NCBI GenBank assembly: GCA_002439285.1
Contig: DJTQ01000244.1
Location: 1 to 15,626, forward strand
Source of the DNA: Paenibacillaceae bacterium UBA6304
GTDB taxonomy: Bacteria; Bacillota; Bacilli; Paenibacillales; Paenibacillaceae
Reading direction: 5' to 3'
Length of the DNA stretch: 15,626 bases
This document shows positions 1 through 7,247 of this stretch, in pieces (the stretch's first letter is position 1; every line of letters begins with the position of its first letter). The notes beneath the pieces are model-generated. The model was not told the origin of the DNA. It made no database searches and was given only the letters and a program-made list of their open reading frames with translations. The position numbers were made by a program, and so were the translations under genes.

Positions 1-183
1 TAACGGACACCAGCGTCGTTATCTAGGCGAAAATCGGCCATTTCCAAATGTAACGGACACGCTGGCTCTTATCCGGATCGAAACGTCATGAATGACAGTT
101 TACTATGCCGAATAAGGGCCACTGTGACCGTTAGAATCCGAAATTGCGGAAAACGGGACGAATAACGGCTCCCATGTCCGTTA
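1..183. repeat. Repeat array 1: four copies of a ~22-bp core in ++/-- layout with 50-bp period
   Basis: Four copies of a core starting TAACGGACAC and ending TTAT are visible. Two are on the plus strand (1-22 and 51-72) and two on the minus strand (112-133 and 162-183). Start-to-start distance is 50 bp in both halves. The spacers also agree weakly: a G(C/T)CATTTC-like block recurs at the same offset, so the true unit is probably about 50 bp. The first copy starts at base 1, so the array may continue outside the window. It lies downstream of nrdB, beyond its terminator. Function is unknown; it resembles short intergenic repeats of Paenibacillus-type genomes (inference). It holds no convincing gene. 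Confidence 0.75.
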
Positions 184-211
184 GCCGCATAGCCGCCAGC
201 AGATAGCAATG

Positions 212-251
212 AAAAAAGAGACCTTGCCGCCGATGGCAAGGCCTCTTTTTT
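212..251 (-). terminator. Bidirectional intrinsic terminator after nrdB
   Basis: A 9-bp AAAAAAGAG / CTCTTTTTT outer stem (212-220 with 243-251), one A/C mismatch, then a 7-bp CCTTGCC / GGCAAGG inner stem (222-228 with 235-241) and a 6-nt loop. It begins 6 nt after the nrdB stop codon and has a T-run on both strands, so it can end transcription from either side. Confidence 0.9.
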
Positions 252-257
252 GAAATT

Positions 258-1289
258 TTACAGATCGTCAAACCCGTTATCGTCGCCGACTTTGCCGTAG
301 TTGCGGGACTTGGCTTCGAAGAAGTCGGTCTTCGTCGCATTGAGCGCTTCGTCGGAGAACGGTTTGATCCAAGGCATGCAGTTGACGTCAACGCCTTGAT
401 ACGCTTTTTCCATCCCCATCAGGGTCAGACGCTTGTTGGCGGTGTACTTGATGTAGTCGGCCAGCTCGTCCAGGTCGATGCCGCGGACTTCTTTCAGCGT
501 ATAATGTGCCCAGTTCGTCTCCAACTCCACGGCGCGGTCGATCGTCCGGTACAAGTAGTCGATGTTCTCTTTGGTGTTCAGCTCCGGATAGTCGATCAGC
601 AATTGCTTGAACACTTCGGCGAAGAAGTAGCAGTGCTGGTTCTCGTCACGTTGAATGTAAGAGATCATTTGGCTCGTACCCATCATTTTTTGGTCGCGGG
701 CCAGGTTGTAGAAGAAGGCGAAGGTACTGTAGAAGAAAATGCCTTCCAGAATAAGATCCGCCACCAGCGCCTCGAAAAAGGTTTGCGGAGTAGCTTCGTT
801 GCGGAAGTTTTGATAGATGTCGGAAATGAACTTGTTGCGTTCCAGCAGAACCGGATCATGCTTCCAGTATTCGAAAATTTCCTTTTGCTCCTGATCGGAG
901 ACGATGGAGGAGAGCACGTAGGAATATGATTGGTTATGCACGACTTCCTGCTGTCCGATAATCGCCGAGATGGCCTCCAATGAGGAGTCGGTAAAATACC
1001 GCTTCACATCGCCAACGAACATTGTCTGCATCGAATCGAGCACCGCGAGCAGCGAAATGTTGATTTTAAATGTGCGCTTTTCTTCAGGATCAAGCTGGGC
1101 GAATTGCTGGGCATCCTTGTTCATCGGGATTTCGTCCGCGATCCAGTGGTTCAGCAACAGCACTTTGTACAGCTTATACATATGCGGCATGCGGATGTCG
1201 TTCCAGTTGAGAATCCCCGAGCATTCGCCTCCGATGATCCGGGTCGATTTGTTCGGTGCCTCCGTGTTAAATATGGTTTGCAGTTGCAT
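258..1289 (-). CDS. nrdB: Class I ribonucleoside-diphosphate reductase, radical-carrying beta subunit
   Basis: NrdB holds the diiron-tyrosyl radical cofactor and passes the radical to NrdA, which reduces ribonucleoside diphosphates to dNDPs with oxygen-dependent cofactor assembly. Numbered from an ATG at 1298, the ligands are visible: Asp88, Glu118 and His121 (EVVH), Glu185 (LEG), Glu219 and His222 (ENQH). Tyr125, four residues after His121, matches the radical tyrosine. The acidic tail with Tyr334 fits the NrdA-docking C terminus. Length is typical. Start choice: AAGGAG touches the ATG at 1298 but lies 9 nt from the ATG at 1289, so 1289 (343 residues, MQLQTIF...) is preferred. No nrdI lies nearby, which favours class Ia-like over class Ib. 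It follows nrdA after a repeat-filled 383-bp gap and ends at a strong terminator. Confidence 0.95.
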   Translation of the reverse strand: MQLQTIFNTEAPNKSTRIIGGECSGILNWNDIRMPHMYKLYKVLLLNHWIADEIPMNKDAQQFAQLDPEEKRTFKINISLLAVLDSMQTMFVGDVKRYFTDSSLEAISAIIGQQEVVHNQSYSYVLSSIVSDQEQKEIFEYWKHDPVLLERNKFISDIYQNFRNEATPQTFFEALVADLILEGIFFYSTFAFFYNLARDQKMMGTSQMISYIQRDENQHCYFFAEVFKQLLIDYPELNTKENIDYLYRTIDRAVELETNWAHYTLKEVRGIDLDELADYIKYTANKRLTLMGMEKAYQGVDVNCMPWIKPFSDEALNATKTDFFEAKSRNYGKVGDDNGFDDL

Positions 1290-1401
1290 GGATTTCATCT
1301 CCTTGATTGTCGAATCGTTGTGATCGGTATGTCCCGTACATTCAACGGTTCTATGAGAGTTGAAGCGTTCGAACCTCTCATGGTTCGCTCGCCGTAAGAA
1401 T

Positions 1402-1600
1402 AATAGCGGACTTTTTGGGCCCTATTTGGCTAGTTTCTGTGAATTTTACGGAAATAGCGGACTTTTTGGGCCCTATTTCCGGACAAAAGGCTAGATTTCG
1501 CACCATTTGGACTCTTGCGAACTGAATAGCGCCCTAAAAGTCCGCTATTCAGTTCAAAAACGCTCAAGTGAGGGAAATAGCGCCCAATTTGTCCTCTATT
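1402..1600. repeat. Repeat array 2: four copies of a quasi-palindromic 26-bp unit in ++/-- layout with 51-bp period
   Basis: Two identical 26-bp copies (1402-1427, 1453-1478) start AATAGCGGAC and end GGGCCCTATTT. Two inverted, slightly diverged copies follow (1525-1550, 1576-1600). Start-to-start spacing is 51 bp in both halves. Each unit is itself close to a palindrome (AATAG...CTATT). The third carries a perfect 13-bp inverted repeat, GAACTGAATAGCG (1519-1531) with its complement (1543-1555), and the second has CGGAAATAG arms (1449-1457, 1473-1481). The array fills most of the nrdA-nrdB gap. The rest of 1290-1672 holds an ATGAGAG/CTCTCAT inverted repeat (1353-1359, 1375-1381), a short ATTCGGC-like repeat near 1610-1636, the nrdB ribosome binding site, and no gene. 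Confidence 0.85.
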
Positions 1601-1672
1601 CTGTAGCGGTATTCGGCATTCGCATTCGGCATCGGCTTAAGCGTTCGACAAAACATCCGGGCGGGCCTAAAC

Positions 1673-4006
1673 TTATGAAGCGCAGGATTCGCACTCTTCA
1701 ATAGTCAAGGCCCGGCTGCGCACATAGTAGGTCGATTTCAGGCCGGCCTTCCAGGCGTGCAGGTGGAGCTCCAGGAACTCGCTTGCTTTGATGTCCGGGC
1801 GGACATAGAAGTTGAAGCTTTGCGCCTGGTCCACGTGGCGTTGACGAGCCGACGCCATGTTAATGGACGCATGCTGGTCGACCATGAATGCCGTCTTGTA
1901 GTACCAGATCGTTTTCTCGGACAGATCCGGTGCCGGGTTGGCGATCTTGTACGTCGTTTTCTCTTCATATGAGAGCAACTCATAGAGCGGGTCAATACTT
2001 GCGGTAGAACCGGCGATGATCGAAGTCGAGCCGTTCGGTGCGATCGCGAACATCCAGGCGTTACGTACGCCGTTCTTGCTGACTTGTTCGGCCAGCTCTT
2101 TCCATTGCTCAGTCGTTACAAATTTGCCCTCGCGGGTGCCGTCCGTGTATCCGCGATACGTGAAGTACTGCCCGTTCTCCCAGTCGGAGCCGGCGAATTT
2201 CGGATAGCGGCCTTTTTCGACGGCCAGCTCCATGCTGGATTTAACCAGCAGGTAGTTGATCTTCTCGTAAAGCGCATCGTTATAGGCAACGGCTTCGTCG
2301 GATTCCCAACGGATGCCTTCGAGCGCGAGCAGGTGATGCAATCCGAACGTGCCTAGGCCGATGGCCCGGTACTGGCTGTTCGTATACTGAGCTTGCAGCA
2401 CTTCGATATTATTAATGTCGATGACATTGTCGAGCATCCGTGTCTGGATCGGTACCAGACGGTCGAGGACGCCTGCCGGTACGGCCCGGGCCAAATGGAT
2501 CGAGTTCAGGTTGCAGACCACGAAATCGCCAGGGATTTTCGAGACGACGATCCGGGTTTGTCCGTCCTTCGTCACGAGTTCTTCTTGCTCGACCACAGTC
2601 GGTGACTGGTTCTGCATGATTTCCGTACACAGGTTGGACGAGTAGATCATACCGTGCGCCCGGTTCGGGTTGGCGCGGTTGACCGTGTCGCGATAGAACA
2701 TGTACGGCGTCCCCGTTTCGAGCTGCGATTTCATGATCCGTTTCATGATATCGATCGCCGGCATCGTGATGCGGGACAAGGTCGGGTGATTGACCGCCTC
2801 TTCATACTTCTCGCGGAACTGCCCTTTGCCGAATTCGTTATCGTAAAAATCCTCCAACCCAAGCGGACGGCCGCTTGCGTCTTTCCAGCCCATCGTTTTC
2901 TTCACTTCGTGCGGGCAGAACAGGTTCCATTCGCCGCGCGCTTCAACGGCTTCCATGAACAAGTCCGGCAGGCAGACGCCGTGGAACACGTCGTGCGCGC
3001 GCATCCGCTCGTCGCCGTTGTTCAGCTTGAGGTCGAGGAAGGCGAGGATGTCTTTATGGAAGACGTCCAGGTAAACGGCGATTGCGCCTTTGCGCGTACC
3101 GAGCTGATCGACGCTGACGGCGGTATTGTTCAGCTGGCGAATCCAAGGGATAACGCCGGAGCTGGTGTTCTTATGGCCGCGGATATCTGAGCCGCGGGCG
3201 CGGACTTTGCCGAGGTAAACGCCGATCCCGCCGCCCATTTTGCTGAGCCGGGCCACATCGGTGTTGGAGTCGAAAATACCTTCCAGCGAATCGTCCACCG
3301 TATCGATGAAGCAGCTGGAGAGCTGGCCGGCGACCTTTTTGCCCGCATTGGACATTGTTGGCGTCGCGGCGGTCATGTAAATGTTGCTCATCGCCCAATA
3401 GGCTTCTTTGACGAGATCCAGACGAGTCTCGGCAGGCTCGCGGTGCATGAGGTACATGGCGATGACCATATAGCGCTCTTGCGGAAGCTCCATCGTCCGT
3501 CCTTCGAAATCCGTAGCCAAGTAGCGCTCGGTCAGGGTTAGCAGTCCGATGTAGTCAAACAGCAGGTCATGGGAGGCGTCGATCGTTTGGCCCAATTCGT
3601 CGATTTGCTCTTTGGTATAGTACTCCAGCAGTTCTTCGCGATAGATACCGATTTTGCATAGGTCGGAAATCAGATGATAGAACGACCCGTATGGCTCTTC
3701 CGGGTAAGCTTTGTAGCGGCGATTGACGGCCGCTTTTTTGTAAAGGGAGGTAAGCAGCGAGCGGGCGGCCGCGAATTTCCAGTCGGGCTCTTCCTTGGTT
3801 ACCAGTTCCAGGGCGGACATGGTGAACGCGCTGCTGATTTCCTCTCCGGTCACTTCGTCGCGTCTGAGCTTGGCATTGACGCCGCGCAGCAGGCGCTCCT
3901 TGTCCAATGTATGTAATCCGTCCAGAATACGATCGGCATAAATACCGAGACGTTCATTATCGAACGCGAGTTGACGATTGTTAGGTTTGGTGACGAGCAC
4001 TGGCAT
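1673..4006 (-). CDS. nrdA: Class I ribonucleoside-diphosphate reductase, catalytic alpha subunit with ATP cone
   Basis: NrdA reduces ribonucleoside diphosphates using a thiyl radical generated through NrdB. Numbered from the start chosen here (777 residues): an N-terminal ATP cone (about 1-95, beginning PVLVTKPNN) for overall activity control; Cys232 and Cys498 fit the redox pair; Cys460 in SNLCTEI is the thiyl cysteine, with Asn458 and Glu462 around it; Tyr760-Tyr761 (STYYVRSRA) fit the radical-transfer pair; the C-terminal CESC (772-775) fits the tail thiols reduced by thioredoxin or glutaredoxin. Start choice: an ATG at 4033 has no ribosome binding site, whereas the ATG at 4006 has GAGGA 9 nt upstream. 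The ATP cone and the absence of nrdI separate it from class Ib NrdE. It is downstream of nrdDG, possibly with its own promoter in the 311-bp gap. Confidence 0.95.
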   Translation of the reverse strand: MPVLVTKPNNRQLAFDNERLGIYADRILDGLHTLDKERLLRGVNAKLRRDEVTGEEISSAFTMSALELVTKEEPDWKFAAARSLLTSLYKKAAVNRRYKAYPEEPYGSFYHLISDLCKIGIYREELLEYYTKEQIDELGQTIDASHDLLFDYIGLLTLTERYLATDFEGRTMELPQERYMVIAMYLMHREPAETRLDLVKEAYWAMSNIYMTAATPTMSNAGKKVAGQLSSCFIDTVDDSLEGIFDSNTDVARLSKMGGGIGVYLGKVRARGSDIRGHKNTSSGVIPWIRQLNNTAVSVDQLGTRKGAIAVYLDVFHKDILAFLDLKLNNGDERMRAHDVFHGVCLPDLFMEAVEARGEWNLFCPHEVKKTMGWKDASGRPLGLEDFYDNEFGKGQFREKYEEAVNHPTLSRITMPAIDIMKRIMKSQLETGTPYMFYRDTVNRANPNRAHGMIYSSNLCTEIMQNQSPTVVEQEELVTKDGQTRIVVSKIPGDFVVCNLNSIHLARAVPAGVLDRLVPIQTRMLDNVIDINNIEVLQAQYTNSQYRAIGLGTFGLHHLLALEGIRWESDEAVAYNDALYEKINYLLVKSSMELAVEKGRYPKFAGSDWENGQYFTYRGYTDGTREGKFVTTEQWKELAEQVSKNGVRNAWMFAIAPNGSTSIIAGSTASIDPLYELLSYEEKTTYKIANPAPDLSEKTIWYYKTAFMVDQHASINMASARQRHVDQAQSFNFYVRPDIKASEFLELHLHAWKAGLKSTYYVRSRALTIEECESCAS

Positions 4007-4044
4007 GATTAAAATTCCTCGCTTTCCTGGCATGGGATGAATTT

Positions 4045-4063
4045 AGCCGGATGAATACCGGCT
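4045..4063 (-). other. Small hairpin in the nrdA leader
   Basis: AGCCGG (4045-4050) and CCGGCT (4058-4063) form a perfect 6-bp stem with a 7-nt loop, about 40 nt upstream of the nrdA start. No T-run follows it, so it is not a terminator. It may affect mRNA stability or translation, or have no role. Confidence 0.35.
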
Positions 4064-4087
4064 TCGGGTGAGTCTATTAAACTTTTA

Positions 4088-4104
4088 ATTCTCAAATTGA
4101 GAAT
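4088..4104. promoter_or_regulatory. Perfect 17-bp palindrome upstream of nrdA, candidate operator
   Basis: ATTCTCAA-A-TTGAGAAT is a perfect 8-1-8 inverted repeat, 82 bp before the nrdA start. On the minus strand it overlaps TATTCT, a possible -10 lying 17 bp after TTGGGC, so a protein bound here could block an nrdA promoter. Both promoter elements are poor matches. The palindrome does not fit the NrdR box, nor the usual Fur or PerR consensus. The regulator is unknown. Confidence 0.4.
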
Positions 4105-4157
4105 AATCACGAAAAAAAGTGCGCCCAATGAAAACAGACGCCGATGATGCTATAACA

Positions 4158-4194
4158 AGTAATGAAGCATGAAAAAGTAATGAAGCAATGAAAA
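4158..4194. repeat. Two-copy tandem repeat of 18-19 bp in the nrdG-nrdA gap
   Basis: AGTAATGAAGCATGAAAA (4158-4175) is followed at once by AGTAATGAAGCAATGAAAA (4176-4194), differing by one inserted A. It lies about 155 bp upstream of the nrdA start. Apart from this, the palindrome and the leader hairpin, I see no gene or clear terminator in 4007-4317. Confidence 0.6.
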
Positions 4195-4317
4195 AAATCC
4201 ATTAATTCCGGGCCTTTCCAGCTAAGCTAATCAAATTGTTGAGCGCCTAAAGAATTGTGTAGAACATTGTCTATGAAAAGTATCACAGATTATCAATTAT
4301 ACTCGAAACTTAGAAAG

Positions 4318-4839
4318 CTAGAAAGAGAAAGTTGGCTCCCATAAGGTCGGCTGGCCTTGTGCCAGGCTAGCCTCGATATCGATCAGACGCTGATTGGAGC
4401 TGCCTCTGTAGAGCAGGGAAGGGTCTCGCAGCTCTTCGACAAAACGTCCGTCTACCAGCACTTGGCAGCGTTCCAGTAATCGAAACTCCGGTGAATCCCG
4501 GTGCCCGGTTAATTCTTCATACGTATACCCGCTGTAAATCCAGACCGGGATGGACCGACCTGCCTCGAGGCGTAAATGATCGATAAAGTCGCCGACCTCG
4601 GCGGCGGAGAAGAAGGGATCACCGCCTAGAATGCTGACCCCGCTGAGCAGGGGATTGTTCTTGATGTCGGTGATGATTTCCAGCTCACGCTCCGGCGTTA
4701 GTAGCTCTCCGTAATTGAAATTCCAGGTGGCTGCACTGAAGCAGCCTTTGCAGTAATGACGACAGCCGCTGATGAAGATGGCGGCGCGAAGGCCTTCGCC
4801 TTCATTGATGGATTCGGGGTAGTAACCGCATATGTTCAT
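4318..4839 (-). CDS. nrdG: Anaerobic ribonucleotide reductase activating protein (radical SAM)
   Basis: NrdG uses a [4Fe-4S] cluster and S-adenosylmethionine to generate the glycyl radical on NrdD under anoxic conditions. The CRHYCKGC segment supplies the cluster cysteines Cys26, Cys30 and Cys33 in the radical-SAM CxxxCxxC pattern. LGGDP (71-75) is the usual SAM-contacting GGxP-type motif of this family. At 173 residues it has the usual short NrdG length. Its ATG overlaps the nrdD stop by 4 bp (ATGA), so translation is probably coupled and the two proteins are made together. No clear terminator follows, so read-through into nrdA is possible. Confidence 0.96.
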   Translation of the reverse strand: MNICGYYPESINEGEGLRAAIFISGCRHYCKGCFSAATWNFNYGELLTPERELEIITDIKNNPLLSGVSILGGDPFFSAAEVGDFIDHLRLEAGRSIPVWIYSGYTYEELTGHRDSPEFRLLERCQVLVDGRFVEELRDPSLLYRGSSNQRLIDIEASLAQGQPTLWEPTFSF

Positions 4840-6821
4840 GAATCGTGTTTCACCCGGTCACGGACCTCGGCCTGCTTTGCGGCATTGAATCGGGTCTGAT
4901 AGTCTCCGGTTAGATATCCGGTCACACGGCGTAACCGGCGGATATAGACGTCCTTCTCGTGACTGTGGCAGGAAGGACAGGAGGCTCCGATGATACCCTC
5001 AAACCCGCAGGCGGAGCAGCGGTCGATCGGATGATTGATGCTGAAATAGCTGACCTGCTGCGACAAGGCGTATTGAACGATTTGCAGGAATGCCGTCGGG
5101 TTGCTGCGGGCGTTTCCGTTCAATTCAATATAGGAGATAGCCCCTGCATTGCACAGAGCGTGGAAAGCGGCTTCCAGCCGAATCTTTTTCGCGGCACTAA
5201 TTTTGTAGTACACGGGAATATGGAAGGAATTCGTATAATATTCCCGGTCGACGACTCCGGGAACGGTCCCGTAGAAGGCCTGGTCCCGTTTGGTGAACTT
5301 GCCGGACAGACCTTCCGCCGGCGTGGCGAACAGCGTAATGTTCAAGTTATGAAGTTCGGCTTGTCTGTCGCAGTAGTCGCGCATATAAGCGATCAGATCG
5401 TAAGCCTTTTGGTAAACCTGTTCATCTTCGCCATGGTGCTTGCCGTACATCGCCTTCATGCATTCGGCCAGTCCGATGAATCCGATGGACAGGGAGCCGT
5501 GCTTGAGCAATTCGCCGACGTTCTCCTCCGGGTCTAATTGCTCGCCGCCTTCCCAAACACCTTCGCGCATCATGAAGTCGGAAGCTTTCGCTTTCTGCGC
5601 GGCCTGGATTTGGAAGCGGTGGAGCAGGCCCTCCAGCGCGATGTTGAGATAATGGTCGAGTTCATGGTAGAAGCCGCGCTCATCGGCCTCTTTTCGCCGT
5701 CCCAACGCAATCCCATGCTCAAGCCCGAGCTTGACGAGATTTAGCGTATTAAAGGAAAGATTGCCTTTCCCGGACAGACGATTTCGTCCGAAGCGGTCGC
5801 TCAGCACCCGTGTACGGCAGCCCATCGTAGCGAATTCGGTATCCGGATCGGCCGGGTCGTAGTGCATGAGATTCAACGGGGCATCCAGGTTGGCGAAGTT
5901 TGGATACAGCCGCTTGGCTGAGCATTCCGCCGCCTTCAGAAAGAGATGATAGTTCGGCTCGTTCGGATTTTGGTTGACGCCTTGTTTACATTTGAAAATC
6001 TGAATCGGGAAAATCGGCGTTTCCCCGCTACCGAGTCCGCGCATGGTGGCCGTCAACAGAGAACTGATGACGAGTTGGCCTTCCGGCGACGTGCAGGTGC
6101 CATAGTTGATGCTGGTGAACGGAATCTGCCCGCCAGCACGGCTGGACATCGTATTCAGGTTGTGAATCAGACTTTCCGCGCCTTGCAATGTTTCACTTTC
6201 GGTTTCTTTGATCGCATATTTAAAAGATTTCGGATATTTCGCTTGAAGATCGCTCCGGCTCATGTTGATTTCGCCGCCAAAGTCGTTCTCGCCGTCACCT
6301 TCCTCAAAATACTCCAGTCCTTTGCGGAAATACTTGGCGAAGGATTTCGCTACATAAGGAGCCAAATCGTAGTCAAGCATGTTGGCCGAGACGCCGCCGT
6401 ATTGGGAATTTTGCTGGGATTGGAAAATAATCGCGACCAGCGCCATTGCGGTCATGATCGAATTCGGCGGGCGGACGCTGCCGTTGCCCGTGTTGAACCC
6501 TTCGCGGAGCAGCTTGGCAAACGGAATGAAAATGCAGTTGGTTGTGCCGATGGCGTATTGATCGAGGTCATGCACATATACGACATTGTCCTTGATCGCC
6601 TGGACCAACTGCGGCGGCATTACGAAATGATTGGCATACCATTTGGCGTATTCGCTGCCGAATTTGCTCATTTTGCCGGAGAAGCTTTCCCCGTTCAAGT
6701 TGGCGTTCTCGCGCAAGACCTCCAGATTTGAGCTCTCGACGATTTCTTCACCGAGGCGAATAACCTCTTCCATCATTTGTTCCCGTTTTAAATCCGCATC
6801 CATTCGATTCAACAATGCCAT
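4836..6821 (-). CDS. nrdD: Anaerobic ribonucleoside-triphosphate reductase (class III)
   Basis: NrdD is a glycyl-radical enzyme that makes dNTPs from NTPs without oxygen. In the 661-residue protein, RVTGYL places the radical at Gly635. A zinc site is formed by CSAC (Cys602, Cys605) and CPSC (Cys615, Cys618). By its distance to the glycine, Cys335 in MGCRTR fits the active-site thiyl cysteine. Cys96, after the HDLD motif (84-87), fits the second cysteine of the formate-using type (both by inference). The N terminus before the core is only about 40 residues, so no ATP cone is present, unlike many NrdD and unlike NrdA here. Start: GGGGAGGAG lies 8 nt before the ATG at 6821. The leader carries a B12 riboswitch, a terminator-like hairpin and NrdR boxes. 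Confidence 0.96.
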   Translation of the reverse strand: MALLNRMDADLKREQMMEEVIRLGEEIVESSNLEVLRENANLNGESFSGKMSKFGSEYAKWYANHFVMPPQLVQAIKDNVVYVHDLDQYAIGTTNCIFIPFAKLLREGFNTGNGSVRPPNSIMTAMALVAIIFQSQQNSQYGGVSANMLDYDLAPYVAKSFAKYFRKGLEYFEEGDGENDFGGEINMSRSDLQAKYPKSFKYAIKETESETLQGAESLIHNLNTMSSRAGGQIPFTSINYGTCTSPEGQLVISSLLTATMRGLGSGETPIFPIQIFKCKQGVNQNPNEPNYHLFLKAAECSAKRLYPNFANLDAPLNLMHYDPADPDTEFATMGCRTRVLSDRFGRNRLSGKGNLSFNTLNLVKLGLEHGIALGRRKEADERGFYHELDHYLNIALEGLLHRFQIQAAQKAKASDFMMREGVWEGGEQLDPEENVGELLKHGSLSIGFIGLAECMKAMYGKHHGEDEQVYQKAYDLIAYMRDYCDRQAELHNLNITLFATPAEGLSGKFTKRDQAFYGTVPGVVDREYYTNSFHIPVYYKISAAKKIRLEAAFHALCNAGAISYIELNGNARSNPTAFLQIVQYALSQQVSYFSINHPIDRCSACGFEGIIGASCPSCHSHEKDVYIRRLRRVTGYLTGDYQTRFNAAKQAEVRDRVKHDS

Positions 6822-6862
6822 ATAAAGTTCTCCTCCCCGATAACTAGGTAATCATTACATAT

Positions 6863-6897
6863 AAAAAGCATTCCCAACCCGGCAAGGTCGAAAATGC
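6863..6897 (-). terminator. Terminator-like hairpin in the nrdD leader (riboswitch expression platform)
   Basis: Read on the minus strand, GCATTTTCGACC (6897-6886) pairs along all 12 positions with GGTTGGGAATGC (6879-6868), counting three G-U pairs. The loop is TTGCCG, and TTTTTAT follows at once (6867-6861). This is the shape of an intrinsic terminator. It sits 118 nt after the aptamer and 42 nt before the nrdD ATG, where a premature terminator controlled by the riboswitch would be expected. The role is inferred. Confidence 0.65.
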
Positions 6898-7014
6898 CCG
6901 AATGTCTCCATAATGATAGCTGTAGGAAGGCGTACCCAAAGAAGTTGAATCAAAGCTATGGAAGAGTTGTATCGGACACCTCCCTGTTCCTCGCAGGTTA
7001 GCGCGGTGTCGTTC

Positions 7015-7221
7015 AAACGGGCAGGTCTCCTGGCTTTCGGAACATGCGCCGGCGCCTTCCCGGGGGAGATTAAAGCTCCCTCAGTGGCATAATGTCGGCG
7101 AATTCGCTTGGAATTCATATATTGAATTCCTAAGCATTCCGATTACAGTGGCGGGACCGCAGCGGTTTTGCACCGCCTTCCCTTTTAAGACCCGGCGGTT
7201 AGAGCGCCGAATCACCCGTTT
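7015..7221 (-). promoter_or_regulatory. Cobalamin (B12) riboswitch upstream of nrdDG
   Basis: The minus strand has the conserved aptamer blocks in order. P1 is closed by AAACGGG (7221-7215) with CCCGTTT (7021-7015), 7 perfect pairs. GGGAAGGCGGTGCAAAACCG lies at 7182-7163. GCGGTCCCGCCACTGTAA lies at 7160-7143. The B12 box GCCAGGAGACCTGC is at 7034-7021. Just downstream, GACACC (7010-7005) pairs with GGTGTC (6980-6975). Cobalamin riboswitches usually switch genes off when B12 is abundant. Here the target is a B12-independent reductase. Confidence 0.95.
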
Positions 7222-7237
7222 ACACTATATTTTGTTG
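7222..7237. promoter_or_regulatory. NrdR box, promoter-distal copy
   Basis: ACACTATATTTTGTTG matches 13 of 16 positions of the NrdR consensus (acaCwAtATaTwGtgt). It lies just after the predicted transcription start and just before the riboswitch. Its centre is 32 bp, about three helical turns, from the second box, as is usual for paired NrdR sites. Confidence 0.75.
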
Positions 7238-7247
7238 TCTTGCTAAT

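Noticed and set aside
396..929. Long open frames antisense to nrdB, nrdA and nrdD (for example 396-929, 2654-3190, 5946-6731)
   Set aside because: They are shadows of strongly conserved genes on the other strand, lack ribosome binding sites, and their translations resemble no family I know.
1..1600. CRISPR-like array
   Set aside because: Period is about 50 bp, but copies switch orientation, are imperfect, and number only four per family; no cas genes are present.
258..4006. Class Ib nrdEF
   Set aside because: NrdA has an N-terminal ATP cone and there is no nrdI or nrdH nearby, so class Ia-like is the better call.
4245..4260. ATTGTGT half-site resembling an NrdR box upstream of nrdA
   Set aside because: Only one half matches and no second box is found at three helical turns on either side.
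6855..7118. 87-codon minus-strand open frame starting at 7118
   Set aside because: It lies inside the cobalamin riboswitch and leader, and has no ribosome binding site of its own; the RNA signal explains the sequence.
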